The translations under genes were made by a program, and so were the position numbers. The notes under the pieces were generated by a model. The model made no database searches, was not told the DNA's origin, and saw only the letters and a program-made list of their open reading frames with translations. A DNA stretch of 64,000 nucleotides, from positions 186,001-250,000 of the forward strand of contig NZ_JARZFX010000001.1 of NCBI RefSeq assembly GCF_036026595.1. Direction: 5' to 3'. Each line of letters begins with the position of its first letter. Position 1 is the stretch's first letter. This DNA comes from Virgibacillus_P tibetensis (GTDB taxonomy: Bacteria; Bacillota; Bacilli; Bacillales; Amphibacillaceae). This document shows positions 1 through 8,965 of this stretch, in pieces.

Positions 1-687
1 AATTATACAACGATCAATTTTCCGGAAATGCCACACTATAAAGAACCAGAAAAGAAAGAGCCTATCAAAAAGGAAAAACCAATGCCCAAACCAATACCTG
101 AGCCCGCACCGAAAATAATGCCCAAGGCAATGCCTGAGCCTGTACCGAAAATGATGCCCATATCAATGCCACAGCCAATGCCCAAACCAAAGGATCAACC
201 GTTGCCACCGCAGCCGATGCCGATGCAAATGATGGTGCCAATGTGTTGTCATATCATTCATCCATGCTATCCACCAGTAGATTTCCCCGTAATGGCTCAC
301 ATGGGAGAAGGGTTTTTCCCACATGGTCCAATGCCACATCCTCAATTGGGAGGTGTAATGCACAATACTGGACCCGGTCCTGGTATGGAAATGCCGATAA
401 GTCCGATGCAACCAGCTGATAAGGATTGTGGCTGCAAAGGGCATGATAATTTACCGCATTATAACCCTGTGCCCCTTAGTACATTTAGAGGTGGACAACA
501 GGATTATCAACCATATCAACAACAGCCTGTCCATGGTCAGGAAAATAATATGCCGCCTACCAGTTTATATCCACCGCAATTCGGTGATGATATGATGAGT
601 AGTTATCCTTATCCAACTCCACCTGCTTACCCTGATTATTCCAGATTTGCAAATAGAGAAGAAGAGGACGAAACCGAAAATGAGTAG
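1..687 (+). CDS. safA: SafA-like spore morphogenetic protein, C-terminal part (5' end outside window)
   Basis: The frame is open from base 1, so only the last 228 residues are visible. The first internal Met is at 28 but is unlikely to be the true start. The visible part is strongly Pro/Met-rich, with degenerate MPxPxPEP/MPK repeats over the first 60 residues, followed by a Gly/His/Met/Tyr-rich middle and an acidic tail (REEEDETENE). SafA organises the inner spore coat and has an N-terminal LysM domain, which would lie upstream of this window. The call rests on composition and on the neighbouring coat-kinase and nadE genes; the LysM domain cannot be checked. The stop overlaps the next gene by 8 bp. 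Confidence 0.6.
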   Translation, partial: NYTTINFPEMPHYKEPEKKEPIKKEKPMPKPIPEPAPKIMPKAMPEPVPKMMPISMPQPMPKPKDQPLPPQPMPMQMMVPMCCHIIHPCYPPVDFPVMAHMGEGFFPHGPMPHPQLGGVMHNTGPGPGMEMPISPMQPADKDCGCKGHDNLPHYNPVPLSTFRGGQQDYQPYQQQPVHGQENNMPPTSLYPPQFGDDMMSSYPYPTPPAYPDYSRFANREEEDETENE

Positions 688-1636
688 TACTGATCAAAGA
701 GACGAATTTAAAAATCGTCTCTCTTCTTTTTTGTTCCAAGAAGGAGAGCTGGAGGTAAAAAAAATTTCAGTAATTAAGCCATATGTATGTTACTTGAAAA
801 CTGTCGAAAACGAAGCACTAATTTTGAAGGGCCATCGTATAAAAGAGAATGTTGAACAACAATGGGAATTTTTAAATGCGTTAGCTGACTCCAATTGTGT
901 GGGGTTTACCCGATATCCAAATGGGCGGAAATTTATTACCCGTAAAAATTACCATTGGACGTTAGCTCCATATATAAAAGGAGAGAAATTAAACTATAAT
1001 TTCCCTCAAGATCGAACGAAAGCAGTAAGAGCACTAAAGTCCTTTCACAAATATGCTAGAAATATAGTTGTCAGTCGGCCTTTAAGTAAAGATATTTTCT
1101 ACATTCGCTGGAATAAACGATTGCTTTCGTTTAAAAAAACCGAGTATTTATTTAATGAAAATGGTTTTGAAAATTTATATAAGGATATAGTACAAACAAC
1201 GGTAGTTCAGTTGAAGTTAGCTATGCAGTTTCCATGGAAGAGGTATGAGTATGAGGCACGCCGTAAAGGAATTTGGGTTCATGGTGATGTTGCCTCACAT
1301 AATTTCATCAAAAATAAAAGTACGTATCTAATTGATTTTGACTTAGTGCACTCTACACCGCAAATACATGATTATATTCAATTAGGACAACGTTACTTGC
1401 CATATTTGGAATGGAGCCTAGATGACCTGCTGTCCTATGATATGGTACAGGATAGTGAGAAGCAGATTTGGCTGCAAACTATTATGATTCCTTCGGATGT
1501 ATTACGAGAATGGTTACATTATTTAGCTGATAATCGTACAATTACAGTATTTGAATACTTAAGTCAATTGGAAGAATCATGGGAGAAGCGTCGTATATTT
1601 TTAAAAAATACTAAATTAATGCTAAAATTGAGTTGA
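680..1636 (+). CDS. CotS/YutH-like spore coat protein, APH/kinase fold
   Basis: The 318-aa protein carries a phosphotransferase-type catalytic loop, WVHGDVASHNF (Brenner-type HGDxxxxN), followed by the metal-binding segment YLIDFD. This is typical of the CotS, YutH and YsxE family of spore-coat proteins related to aminoglycoside and choline kinases. Their substrate is unknown. An in-frame ATG at 647 exists, but the ATG at 680 gives an 8-bp overlap with the safA-like stop and a purine-rich ribosome site, so translational coupling is likely. CotS and YutH/YsxE cannot be told apart from sequence alone. Confidence 0.75.
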   Translation: MSSTDQRDEFKNRLSSFLFQEGELEVKKISVIKPYVCYLKTVENEALILKGHRIKENVEQQWEFLNALADSNCVGFTRYPNGRKFITRKNYHWTLAPYIKGEKLNYNFPQDRTKAVRALKSFHKYARNIVVSRPLSKDIFYIRWNKRLLSFKKTEYLFNENGFENLYKDIVQTTVVQLKLAMQFPWKRYEYEARRKGIWVHGDVASHNFIKNKSTYLIDFDLVHSTPQIHDYIQLGQRYLPYLEWSLDDLLSYDMVQDSEKQIWLQTIMIPSDVLREWLHYLADNRTITVFEYLSQLEESWEKRRIFLKNTKLMLKLS

Positions 1637-1672
1637 GAAGTGTTAATTACTTCTGGCAAAGGAGCGATAAAT

Positions 1673-2416
1673 ATGGAACAACAAGTTGATAAAATAGTAA
1701 AATGGCTACAAGACCGTGTCAAAGAAGCAGGGGTAAATGGCTTGCTGGTTGGTGTTAGCGGTGGATTGGATTCAGCAGTAGTTGCCCACTTGATTAAACG
1801 GGCATTTCCTGAAGGTTCACTAGGAGTGATGCTGCCAATCCACACAAAAGAGTCTGATATGGTACATGCAAGAAAGGTGATTGAAAGCTGTGAGATAAGC
1901 TCGATGACTGTGGACCTTACCGATACTCACCAAGCTATGTATGAACAAATTACAAAAGAACTTCATGATAAAAATGAATTTAATGTAGATAATGATCAGC
2001 TGGCTGGTGCTAATCTGCGTGCACGGCTACGGATGAGTGCACTGTATTCTCTAGCTACTAATTATAATTATTTAGTTGTTGGAACAGACAATGCTTCAGA
2101 ATGGTACACAGGATATTTCACTAAATACGGTGATGGGGGAGCAGATATCTTACCGCTCGTAGACTTTACTAAGCAAGAAGTACGGGAAATGGCTGCATTT
2201 TTAGGTGTGCCGGACGATGTTGTCGGCAAGAAACCCAGCGCGGACCTATGGGAAGGACAAACTGACGAGGATGAAATGGGTACGACCTATGACATTATTG
2301 ATGCGTTTATAAAAGGGGAAGAAGTCCCAGAGAAGGATAAAAAATTAATTGAAAGTATGCATAAGCGCACTGCCCATAAACGGGAACCTCTTCCACAATT
2401 TACAAAAAACAGTTAA
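1673..2416 (+). CDS. nadE: NH3-dependent NAD+ synthetase
   Basis: NadE adenylates and amidates nicotinic acid adenine dinucleotide to NAD+ using ammonia. The 247-aa length fits the single-domain form without a glutaminase. The ATP pyrophosphatase P-loop SGGLDSA is at residues about 29-35, and the family segments GTDNASEW and KKPSADLWEGQTDE are present. The in-frame Met at 1640 is rejected: AAAGGAG at 1658-1664 is correctly spaced from the ATG at 1673. The gene lies directly behind the coat kinase. Its stop codon sits inside a small inverted repeat. Confidence 0.95.
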   Translation: MEQQVDKIVKWLQDRVKEAGVNGLLVGVSGGLDSAVVAHLIKRAFPEGSLGVMLPIHTKESDMVHARKVIESCEISSMTVDLTDTHQAMYEQITKELHDKNEFNVDNDQLAGANLRARLRMSALYSLATNYNYLVVGTDNASEWYTGYFTKYGDGGADILPLVDFTKQEVREMAAFLGVPDDVVGKKPSADLWEGQTDEDEMGTTYDIIDAFIKGEEVPEKDKKLIESMHKRTAHKREPLPQFTKNS

Positions 2417-2438
2417 TTTCCTTATATTAACTGTGTAA

Positions 2439-2483
2439 AATAACCTCCCTTATACAAACTAAGTATGTATAAGGGAGGTTATT
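2439..2483 (+). promoter_or_regulatory. Perfect 18-bp hairpin burying the next gene's Shine-Dalgarno
   Basis: Arms 2439-2456 and 2466-2483 are perfect reverse complements around a 9-nt loop. The right arm contains the AAGGGAGG ribosome-binding site of the YhcN-like gene, whose ATG starts at 2486. No U-run follows, so this is not a classical terminator. It may silence translation of read-through nadE mRNA while allowing translation from a transcript that starts inside or after the left arm. Confidence 0.7.
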
Positions 2484-2485
2484 CT

Positions 2486-3049
2486 ATGTCCAAAACAATT
2501 AAAGCATCAATCATCTTATTGATCTTATTCGTGGTTGGTTGTACAAATGCAGATGACAATACACAAACCAATAACGAAGACATTCGTACACAACCAATTC
2601 ATTATGAAACAGAGAGTGAACAAAAGGCTAGGAAAGGGCTGCGTGATAAAACTATTGGCGAACAGGGTGGATATCCACAAAGCGATCAAGAAGGAGTAAA
2701 TGCTTCTGACTACAGTGGTGGATACTCCGATGTATTTACAAATGAAGAATCCGAATTTCTTGCAAATGAATTGCAAGCACACAGAGACATTATTCAAGCA
2801 CAGGTCGCTTCAACGGAAGATCGTATTATTGTAGCTGTAATGCTGAGGGAACACTCCAATCACGACGTCGCAGAGACAATTGAAACAGAAGTTCGAGAAG
2901 TAATCCCAGAAACAGACAAACAGATTATCATTTATACAGATGATATTTATTGGGATAGAATGAAGAATTTAGATGCAAGATTAGAGGCTAGAGATGTTGG
3001 TGAGGATCTGGAAGATTATATCACTGATTTCTTCAATAGAAATGATTAA
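2486..3049 (+). CDS. YhcN/YlaJ-family sporulation lipoprotein
   Basis: The 187-aa precursor has a lipoprotein signal peptide (Lys, hydrophobic core, lipobox VVGC with Cys about residue 19), an acidic Asn/Gln-rich linker, then a YhcN/YlaJ-type domain with IIVAVMLREHSNHDV and a late DIYWDRMKNL segment. YhcN family members are forespore-expressed inner-membrane lipoproteins of unclear biochemical role. The upstream Met at 2465 lies in the hairpin loop and left flank; the ATG at 2486 follows AAGGGAGG and is preferred. Expression is probably sporulation-specific by family analogy, and the ribosome site is sequestered in a hairpin. Confidence 0.8.
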   Translation: MSKTIKASIILLILFVVGCTNADDNTQTNNEDIRTQPIHYETESEQKARKGLRDKTIGEQGGYPQSDQEGVNASDYSGGYSDVFTNEESEFLANELQAHRDIIQAQVASTEDRIIVAVMLREHSNHDVAETIETEVREVIPETDKQIIIYTDDIYWDRMKNLDARLEARDVGEDLEDYITDFFNRND

Positions 3050-3073
3050 AACCTTTGCTATTGCAAAGGTTTT
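3048..3073 (+). terminator. Terminator hairpin after the yhcN-like gene
   Basis: An 11-bp perfect stem (3048-3058 with 3063-3073) around a TATT loop overlaps the stop codon. The right arm ends in TTTT but there is no longer U-run. Confidence 0.6.
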
Positions 3074-3179
3074 AGTCTGTGGGCATTATAGCATCTTTCC
3101 CTTTGATGAATTCTCACTTTAAGAAAAACCCTTTTTTTGTTATAGTAAGAAGGGAAATTCCTAGAGAGGAGAATGTCCG

Positions 3180-3911
3180 ATGGCTGGTCATTCTAAATGG
3201 AAGAATATACAAAGAAGAAAAAATGCACAAGATGCAAAAAAAGGCAAAATCTTCATGCGCCATGCGAAGGATATATACACAGCTTCAAAACAAGGAGGCG
3301 GAGATACAGCTAAAAATGCTTCATTACGTTTAGCAGTTGATAAGGCTAAGGCAGATAACATGCCTAATGACAATATAGATCGTGCTATCAAAAAGGCAAC
3401 CGGTGCGCTTGATGGAGCAAGCTTCGAGGAAATGACTTATGAAGGATATGGACCAGGTGGTGCAGCAGTTATTGTACATGTAATTACGGATAATAAAAAT
3501 CGTACTGCAGCCGAAGTTAGGAGCGCATTTAAGAAGAATGACGGAAATCTTGGCGAAAGCGGCAGCGTATCATTTATGTTTGATCGAAAAGGCTATATTG
3601 TTATAGCTAATGAAGATGGGGCAATTGACGAAGATGATATTACCTTAGAAGCTTTAGAAGCAGGGGCAGATGATATTACTGCTGTAGATGATGCTTATGA
3701 AATTTATACAACGCCGGAAGCTTTTCATTCAGTAGTGAAACATTTAGTTGAAAGTGGGTTAACTATTGCCGATTCAGAAGTAACCCTCATTCCTCACAAC
3801 TATAGCAAATTACCCGAAGATGAGGAAACAAAAATGTTGAACCTCATTGAAACTTTAGAAGAGAATGAGGATGTTCAGGATATCCATCATAATCTTGAGG
3901 TCACTGACTGA
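3180..3911 (+). CDS. yebC: YebC/PmpR-family protein
   Basis: The start MAGHSKWKNIQRRK and the segment EGYGPGGAAVIV are hallmarks of the YebC family, and 243 aa is the usual length. Members act as DNA-binding regulators or, in newer work, as ribosome-associated factors relieving stalling at proline stretches; the role here cannot be decided. GAGAGGAG at about 3164 supports the ATG at 3180. The longer upstream frame from 3079 is a different frame and a shadow. It stands as a single unit between two terminators. Confidence 0.93.
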   Translation: MAGHSKWKNIQRRKNAQDAKKGKIFMRHAKDIYTASKQGGGDTAKNASLRLAVDKAKADNMPNDNIDRAIKKATGALDGASFEEMTYEGYGPGGAAVIVHVITDNKNRTAAEVRSAFKKNDGNLGESGSVSFMFDRKGYIVIANEDGAIDEDDITLEALEAGADDITAVDDAYEIYTTPEAFHSVVKHLVESGLTIADSEVTLIPHNYSKLPEDEETKMLNLIETLEENEDVQDIHHNLEVTD

Positions 3912-3915
3912 TCTA

Positions 3916-3960
3916 AATAAACTTCTGTTTCTTTCATAGAGAAATAGAAGTTTATTATTT
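3916..3960 (+). terminator. Terminator after yebC
   Basis: A 17-bp stem with one mismatch (left arm AATAAACTTCTGTTTCT) is followed by TATTTT. Confidence 0.75.
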
Positions 3961-4010
3961 TAGGTAGGGTTATGTTAAAATAGGTGCAGGACTGTAAAGG
4001 GGAAGATGGA

Positions 4011-4616
4011 ATGATAGCATATATTAAAGGGATTCTTACATATATTCAAGATGAGTCAATTATCGTTGATATACAAGGTGTTGGTTACGAAATTATGTGT
4101 GCAAGTCCATTTGTTTTTCAGGACGCATTAAATAAAGAAATTAAAGTAAATACCTATCATCACGTTAGAGAAGATTTACAGGTATTGTACGGTTTTAAAA
4201 ATGAAGATGAGAAGTACTTATTTACGAAACTTATATCTGTTTCAGGAATAGGGCCTAAAGGCGCTCTGGGAGTTATGGCTTCGGTCGATGTAGCTGAATT
4301 TGTTGCAGCCGTAGAACGGGAAGACGAAAAGTTTCTTACAAGCTTCCCAGGCGTGGGAAAGAAAACTGCCAGGCAGATCATACTTGATTTAAAAGGTAAA
4401 TTAACTTCTATGCTGTCACTCTCCAGTCAAGAAGCTTTCCATCCGTCCGGCAGTGAGGCTATAGGGGAAGGCCTGCAAGAGGCAAAAGAAGCATTAAAAA
4501 CACTTGGCTATACAGAGAGGGAAATAAAAGCAGTCATGTCTAAATTACAAACTGAAACGGATAGTAATACAGATGAAATAATCCGAAAAGCATTAGGCTT
4601 ATTAATGAAAAATTAA
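4011..4616 (+). CDS. ruvA: Holliday junction branch migration protein RuvA
   Basis: RuvA binds Holliday junctions as a tetramer and loads the RuvB motor. The 201-aa protein shows the N-terminal OB fold (MIAYIKGIL), helix-hairpin-helix signatures SVSGIGPKGALG and FPGVGKKTARQII, and a C-terminal RuvB-contacting domain (EALKTLGYTEREI). The listed frame is open from 3984, but the family start MIAYIKG is at 4011 behind AAAGGGGA. It forms an operon with ruvB 13 bp downstream. Confidence 0.96.
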   Translation: MIAYIKGILTYIQDESIIVDIQGVGYEIMCASPFVFQDALNKEIKVNTYHHVREDLQVLYGFKNEDEKYLFTKLISVSGIGPKGALGVMASVDVAEFVAAVEREDEKFLTSFPGVGKKTARQIILDLKGKLTSMLSLSSQEAFHPSGSEAIGEGLQEAKEALKTLGYTEREIKAVMSKLQTETDSNTDEIIRKALGLLMKN

Positions 4617-4629
4617 GAAGGGGGGTAAA

Positions 4630-5646
4630 ATGATGGAAGAGCGAATGGTAACTGGGGAAGTACAGATGGAAGACTCAACGGTTGAGCTCAGTCTTCGGCC
4701 GACAGCATTAGCTCAGTATATTGGTCAGCAGAAAGTAAAGGAAAATTTAAGTATATTTATTCAAGCTGCTAGAATGCGCGAAGAACCGCTCGACCATGTT
4801 CTCTTATACGGTCCCCCCGGCCTTGGAAAGACAACCCTGGCTGCAATCATTGCAAATGAAATGGGTGTTCAATTCCGATCTACATCTGGTCCTGCTGTTG
4901 AGCGAGCAGGCGACCTTGCTGCGATATTATCTTCACTCGAGCCAGGAGATGTTCTATTTATTGACGAAATACATCGCTTGCCACGGGCAGTGGAAGAAGT
5001 ATTGTACCCTGCGATGGAAGATTATTTCCTTGATATCGTTATCGGAACCGGGCCGAGTGCCAGGTCCGTTCGTATTGATTTGCCACCATTTACTCTGGTT
5101 GGTGCTACAACAAGGGCAGGTTTGCTTTCAGCCCCACTTCGTGATCGGTTTGGTGTATTAAGCAGGCTCGAATTCTATGAAGCCAAGGATTTGTGCTCAA
5201 TTGTTGAACGAACAGCAGATATTTTTCATACTTCCATAACAAAGGAAGCAGCAGCTGAAGTTTCCCGAAGATCAAGAGGTACTCCACGTATTGCCAACCG
5301 TTTGTTAAAGCGAATCCGTGACATCTCGCAAGTTAGAGGAGAAACCGAAATCAGTCTGGAGACAACAGACTTAGCTTTAGAAATGCTTCAGGTTGATGAT
5401 GCAGGACTTGACCATGTTGACCATAAACTGTTAAAAGCAATTATTGATAGCTTCCAGGGAGGTCCTGTAGGTTTAGATACTATAGCAGCAACGATCGGTG
5501 AGGAACCCCAAACGATTGAAGATGTATACGAACCTTATTTATTACAAATAGGCTTTATTCAACGAACTCCAAGAGGGAGAGTCATTACCCCTAAGGCATA
5601 TCAACATTTTGGGTTGAAAGCGAATGATGATAATGAATCCAGGTAA
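4630..5646 (+). CDS. ruvB: Holliday junction DNA helicase RuvB
   Basis: This AAA+ ATPase drives branch migration with RuvA. Walker A GPPGLGKTT is at residues 61-69, Walker B DEIH at about 112-115, sensor region VGATTRAGLL and arginine-finger region APLRDRFG follow, and a C-terminal winged helix includes TPRGRVITP. Two Mets start the frame; the SD AAGGGGGG (4618-4625) is better spaced for the second at 4633. The 3' end overlaps the DUF2905 gene. Confidence 0.97.
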   Translation: MMEERMVTGEVQMEDSTVELSLRPTALAQYIGQQKVKENLSIFIQAARMREEPLDHVLLYGPPGLGKTTLAAIIANEMGVQFRSTSGPAVERAGDLAAILSSLEPGDVLFIDEIHRLPRAVEEVLYPAMEDYFLDIVIGTGPSARSVRIDLPPFTLVGATTRAGLLSAPLRDRFGVLSRLEFYEAKDLCSIVERTADIFHTSITKEAAAEVSRRSRGTPRIANRLLKRIRDISQVRGETEISLETTDLALEMLQVDDAGLDHVDHKLLKAIIDSFQGGPVGLDTIAATIGEEPQTIEDVYEPYLLQIGFIQRTPRGRVITPKAYQHFGLKANDDNESR

Positions 5647-5830
5647 ACTTTTTATAATAGCAGGAATTGTCTTACTTATAATTGGATTACTATGGACATT
5701 TATCGGCAGGTTACCAGGTGATTTCAGCTTCAGAAAAGGGAATGTTTCTTTTCATTTCCCTATAATGACATCAATTGTTGTAAGTATTATATTGACACTG
5801 GTTTTTTTCATAATGGGAAGATTTCGTTAA
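5624..5830 (+). CDS. DUF2905-family small membrane protein
   Basis: The 65-68-aa protein has two transmembrane helices joined by the conserved LPGDFSFRKGNVSFHFPI loop, the DUF2905 pattern often found between ruvB and queA in Firmicutes. Function is unknown. Start choice is open among Mets at 5624, 5627 and 5633; all lie inside the ruvB 3' end, so translation is probably coupled. Confidence 0.85.
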   Translation: MMIMNPGKLFIIAGIVLLIIGLLWTFIGRLPGDFSFRKGNVSFHFPIMTSIVVSIILTLVFFIMGRFR

Positions 5831-5849
5831 GTAATAGGAGAGATGAAAC

Positions 5850-6884
5850 ATGGACATAGAAGATTTTGATTTTGATTTACCGGAAGAATTAATTGCTCAA
5901 ACACCGTTGAAGGATCGCGCAGCTTCTCGTTTACTGGTGCTCAGTAGAAATACGAAACAAGTTGAACATCATCATTTTAAAGAAATTAAGACGTATTTTA
6001 AAAAAGGGGACTGTCTTGTTTTAAATGATACGCGTGTTCTTCCTGCAAGACTGTATGGTGTGAAAGAAGACACAGGGGCAAATGTCGAAGTCCTGCTACT
6101 CCACCAACAGAAAAAGGATACGTGGGAGGTACTAGCTAAACCAGCTAAGAAAGTAAAGTTAGGTACAGAACTGGTCTTTGGAGGAGGTAAATTAAAAGCT
6201 ACATGCACCGGATTCAAAGAACATGGTGGGAGAATTCTGGAATTTTCATATGATGGTATTTTTTACGAAGTACTTGATGATCTTGGAGAGATGCCGTTAC
6301 CTCCCTATATAAAAGAACAGCTTCCTGAGGGAGAAAAAGATAGGTACCAGACCGTCTTTGCCAAGGAACAGGGCTCAGCCGCCGCTCCTACAGCCGGCTT
6401 GCATTTTACCAATGAATTGCTAACTGAAATAAAGGAAATGGGTGTAAAGGTAGTCTTTATTACGTTACATGTTGGACTTGGTACATTCCGTCCTGTAAGT
6501 GTTGACAATATTGACGACCATAAAATGCACGCCGAGTTTTATCAAATGACTAGTGAAACTGCAGACATACTAAATAAGGTTAAAAAGGATAAAGGAAGAA
6601 TTATCTCTGTTGGTACAACCTCCACACGTACACTTGAAACAATTGCAAGAGATCATAAGGGAACCTTTGCAGCATCGAGCGGATGGACAGACATATTTAT
6701 CTATCCTCCGTATGAATTTAAAGCAATCGATGGATTAATAACTAATTTTCATCTGCCAAAATCAACACTGATTATGCTTGTAAGTGCTCTAACTGATAAA
6801 AACACTATCCTCAGTGCTTATAATACAGCTGTTGATGAAAACTATCGTTTCTTTAGCTTTGGAGATGCAATGTTAATACTATAA
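5850..6884 (+). CDS. queA: S-adenosylmethionine:tRNA ribosyltransferase-isomerase
   Basis: QueA transfers and isomerises the ribosyl moiety of SAM onto preQ1-modified tRNA to give epoxyqueuosine. The 344-aa length and the segments LNDTRVLPARL, GSAAAPTAGLHFT and HVGLGTFRPV are diagnostic. ATAGGAGAG supports the start at 5850. It is followed 21 bp later by tgt, forming the queuosine pair. Confidence 0.97.
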   Translation: MDIEDFDFDLPEELIAQTPLKDRAASRLLVLSRNTKQVEHHHFKEIKTYFKKGDCLVLNDTRVLPARLYGVKEDTGANVEVLLLHQQKKDTWEVLAKPAKKVKLGTELVFGGGKLKATCTGFKEHGGRILEFSYDGIFYEVLDDLGEMPLPPYIKEQLPEGEKDRYQTVFAKEQGSAAAPTAGLHFTNELLTEIKEMGVKVVFITLHVGLGTFRPVSVDNIDDHKMHAEFYQMTSETADILNKVKKDKGRIISVGTTSTRTLETIARDHKGTFAASSGWTDIFIYPPYEFKAIDGLITNFHLPKSTLIMLVSALTDKNTILSAYNTAVDENYRFFSFGDAMLIL

Positions 6885-6905
6885 TAAAAAAGAAAAGGGT
6901 ATTAT

Positions 6906-8045
6906 ATGACACCTATAACATATGAACTAATAAAAACATGTAAACAAACAGGTGCTAGACTGGGCAGGGTGCACACACCACACGGCTCGTTTGACACACC
7001 AACGTTTATGCCTGTTGGTACTTTAGCAACTGTAAAGACAATGAGTCCCGAAGAATTGAAAGAAATAAACGCAAATATTATTCTTTCAAATACGTATCAC
7101 CTATGGCTACGGCCTGGCGAAGACATAATTCGCGAAGCAGGAGGTCTCCATAAATTTATGAATTGGGATGGGGCGATTTTAACTGATTCTGGTGGCTTTC
7201 AGGTCTTCAGTTTGAGTGATATGCGTGAAATCAAAGAAGAAGGTGTACACTTCCGAAATCATTTGAGTGGGGAGAAGCTCTTTCTGTCGCCAGAGAAAGC
7301 TATGCAAATTCAAAATACACTTGGATCAGATATTATGATGGCTTTTGATGAATGTCCTCCTTATCCTGCAAGTTACGATTATATGAAGTCATCGGTGGAA
7401 AGAACATCCCGTTGGGCTGAAAGATGTCTGGAAGCACATCAACGAAAAGGTGAGCAGGGACTGTTTGGAATAATTCAAGGTGGCGAATTTGAAGAACTGA
7501 GAAAACAAAGTGCAGAGGATTTGGTTTCTTTAGATTTCCCTGGGTATGCAATTGGGGGGCTTTCTGTTGGTGAACCGAAAGATGTGATGAACCGCGTTCT
7601 CGATTTTACAACACCAATGATGCCAGCAAATAAGCCAAGATATTTAATGGGAGTAGGTTCACCGGATTCTTTAATAGATGGTGCTATTCGAGGGATAGAT
7701 ATGTTTGATTGTGTATTGCCAACAAGGATTGCTCGAAATGGGACATGCATGACATCAAACGGAAGGCTTGTTGTAAGAAATGCAAAATATGCACGCGACT
7801 TTGGTCCTCTAGATGAAAATTGTGACTGTCACGTATGCAAAAATTACTCCCGTGCCTATATCCGACATTTAATTAAATGTAATGAAACCTTTGGATTTAG
7901 ACTTACTACTTATCATAACTTGGATTTTCTGTTAAAATTAATGAAGCAAGTACGAACTGCGATAAGCGAGGATCGTCTTGGCGACTTTAAAGAGGCATTC
8001 TTTGAACAATATGGTTTGAATCAACCGAATGCAAAAAACTTTTAG
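6906..8045 (+). CDS. tgt: tRNA-guanine transglycosylase
   Basis: Tgt exchanges the wobble guanine of GUN-anticodon tRNAs for preQ1. The 379-aa TIM-barrel protein shows the catalytic region TDSGGFQVFSL (residues about 93-103), the nucleophile segment DCVLPTRIARNGT, and the zinc site CDCHVC with a later Cys/His. The ribosome site is weak (AAAAAGGGT) but spacing and homology support 6906. Confidence 0.97.
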   Translation: MTPITYELIKTCKQTGARLGRVHTPHGSFDTPTFMPVGTLATVKTMSPEELKEINANIILSNTYHLWLRPGEDIIREAGGLHKFMNWDGAILTDSGGFQVFSLSDMREIKEEGVHFRNHLSGEKLFLSPEKAMQIQNTLGSDIMMAFDECPPYPASYDYMKSSVERTSRWAERCLEAHQRKGEQGLFGIIQGGEFEELRKQSAEDLVSLDFPGYAIGGLSVGEPKDVMNRVLDFTTPMMPANKPRYLMGVGSPDSLIDGAIRGIDMFDCVLPTRIARNGTCMTSNGRLVVRNAKYARDFGPLDENCDCHVCKNYSRAYIRHLIKCNETFGFRLTTYHNLDFLLKLMKQVRTAISEDRLGDFKEAFFEQYGLNQPNAKNF

Positions 8046-8075
8046 AGATCTATCGATGAAAGGGGGGAATACGAA

Positions 8076-8333
8076 ATGGAAATGTTATTGTCATTATCAC
8101 CAATCATTCTAATGTTTGTGATTTTTTACTTCTTGCTAATACGTCCACAACAAAAACGTCAAAAGCAGGTAAAACAAATGCAAGCAGACTTGCAAAAAGG
8201 ACAATCCGTAATTACAATCGGTGGTTTTCACGGTGTCATTCATGCGATTGATGAAAATACTGTTATTATCCAAGGAGGAGACGGTACAAAGCTTACATAT
8301 GACCGTTCAGCTATCCGTGAGGTACAACAGTAA
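8076..8333 (+). CDS. yajC: Preprotein translocase subunit YajC
   Basis: This 85-aa accessory subunit of the Sec translocon has one N-terminal transmembrane helix ending in the family motif FLLIRPQQKRQK, then a small cytosolic domain with GGFHGVIHAID. AAAGGGGGG precedes the start. It closes the ruvA-yajC gene series and is followed by a strong hairpin. Confidence 0.95.
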   Translation: MEMLLSLSPIILMFVIFYFLLIRPQQKRQKQVKQMQADLQKGQSVITIGGFHGVIHAIDENTVIIQGGDGTKLTYDRSAIREVQQ

Positions 8334-8398
8334 GCAATTACTATGCTAGTAAATTTACAATTGAATCCATAAATATGTATGATAAATACATAGCAGAA

Positions 8399-8434
8399 AA
8401 AAGAAGTTAATATCATGTGGTATTAACTTCTTTT
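8399..8434. terminator. Bidirectional terminator between convergent yajC and TIGR04086 gene
   Basis: A 14-bp perfect AT-rich stem (8399-8412 with 8421-8434) has A-run and T-run flanks, suitable for both converging transcripts. Confidence 0.8.
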
Positions 8435-8453
8435 AACTAACGCTAACGAAAAG

Positions 8454-8837
8454 TCAGTCGCTGCTTGTTGACCCAATAATATTTACTCCTACCACCCCAC
8501 CGAAGAGAGCCGCGAGTATATAACCAATATGGTGAACAGATTGTTCTAGCGAAAACGCCTGCTGATACCCGAGGTATTGAACTAAAAATGTAAATAGTGT
8601 AAACCCCAGGCCTGTAATCGCACCAATAATCCACCCTTTTGCTTTCCCTTTTACACCCGCTACCATTCCACCGATAAACAGGGATATTAACCCTATTACT
8701 AATGCCACCCAAGACAAAGTTGGTTCATTAAATGTTGTAAAACGTAATAAAAATGCCAGAATAAAACTCGCTAATAGAATTAACCCCAAAACGATTATCC
8801 AACCATACATTAATGCGGTAAATTGTTGTTTGCGCAT
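8454..8837 (-). CDS. TIGR04086-family four-helix membrane protein
   Basis: The 127-aa protein has four predicted transmembrane helices with Gly-rich turns (IGGMVAGVKGKAKGWIIGAITGLGF). This pattern and its place next to yajC match the TIGR04086/YrzE family of unknown function. GGAGGGGG on the minus strand lies upstream of the ATG at 8837. A second minus-strand frame here (8443-8712) is a shadow. Confidence 0.75.
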   Translation of the reverse strand: MRKQQFTALMYGWIIVLGLILLASFILAFLLRFTTFNEPTLSWVALVIGLISLFIGGMVAGVKGKAKGWIIGAITGLGFTLFTFLVQYLGYQQAFSLEQSVHHIGYILAALFGGVVGVNIIGSTSSD

Positions 8838-8965
8838 CTGTTATCCCCCTCCATGATTGTCCACTTATACTAATACTATTCATCTGTAAATAAAATAGAC
8901 GAAAATATTTTGTTTTTCCAAACATATATTTTATAAAAGTACTATTGTTTGGAGAGTGGATATGA

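Noticed and set aside
163..444. Minus-strand ORF of 93 aa in the safA-like gene
   Set aside because: Lies fully antisense to a repetitive coding region and reflects the repeated codons (CAT/GGC) of the Met/Pro repeats; no ribosome site.
3079..3333. ORF overlapping the yebC start
   Set aside because: Different frame through the yebC 5' end with no family match; yebC has the correct start and SD.
8443..8712. Second minus-strand ORF under the TIGR04086 gene
   Set aside because: Overlaps the hydrophobic frame with four membrane helices; the alternative frame has no recognisable features.
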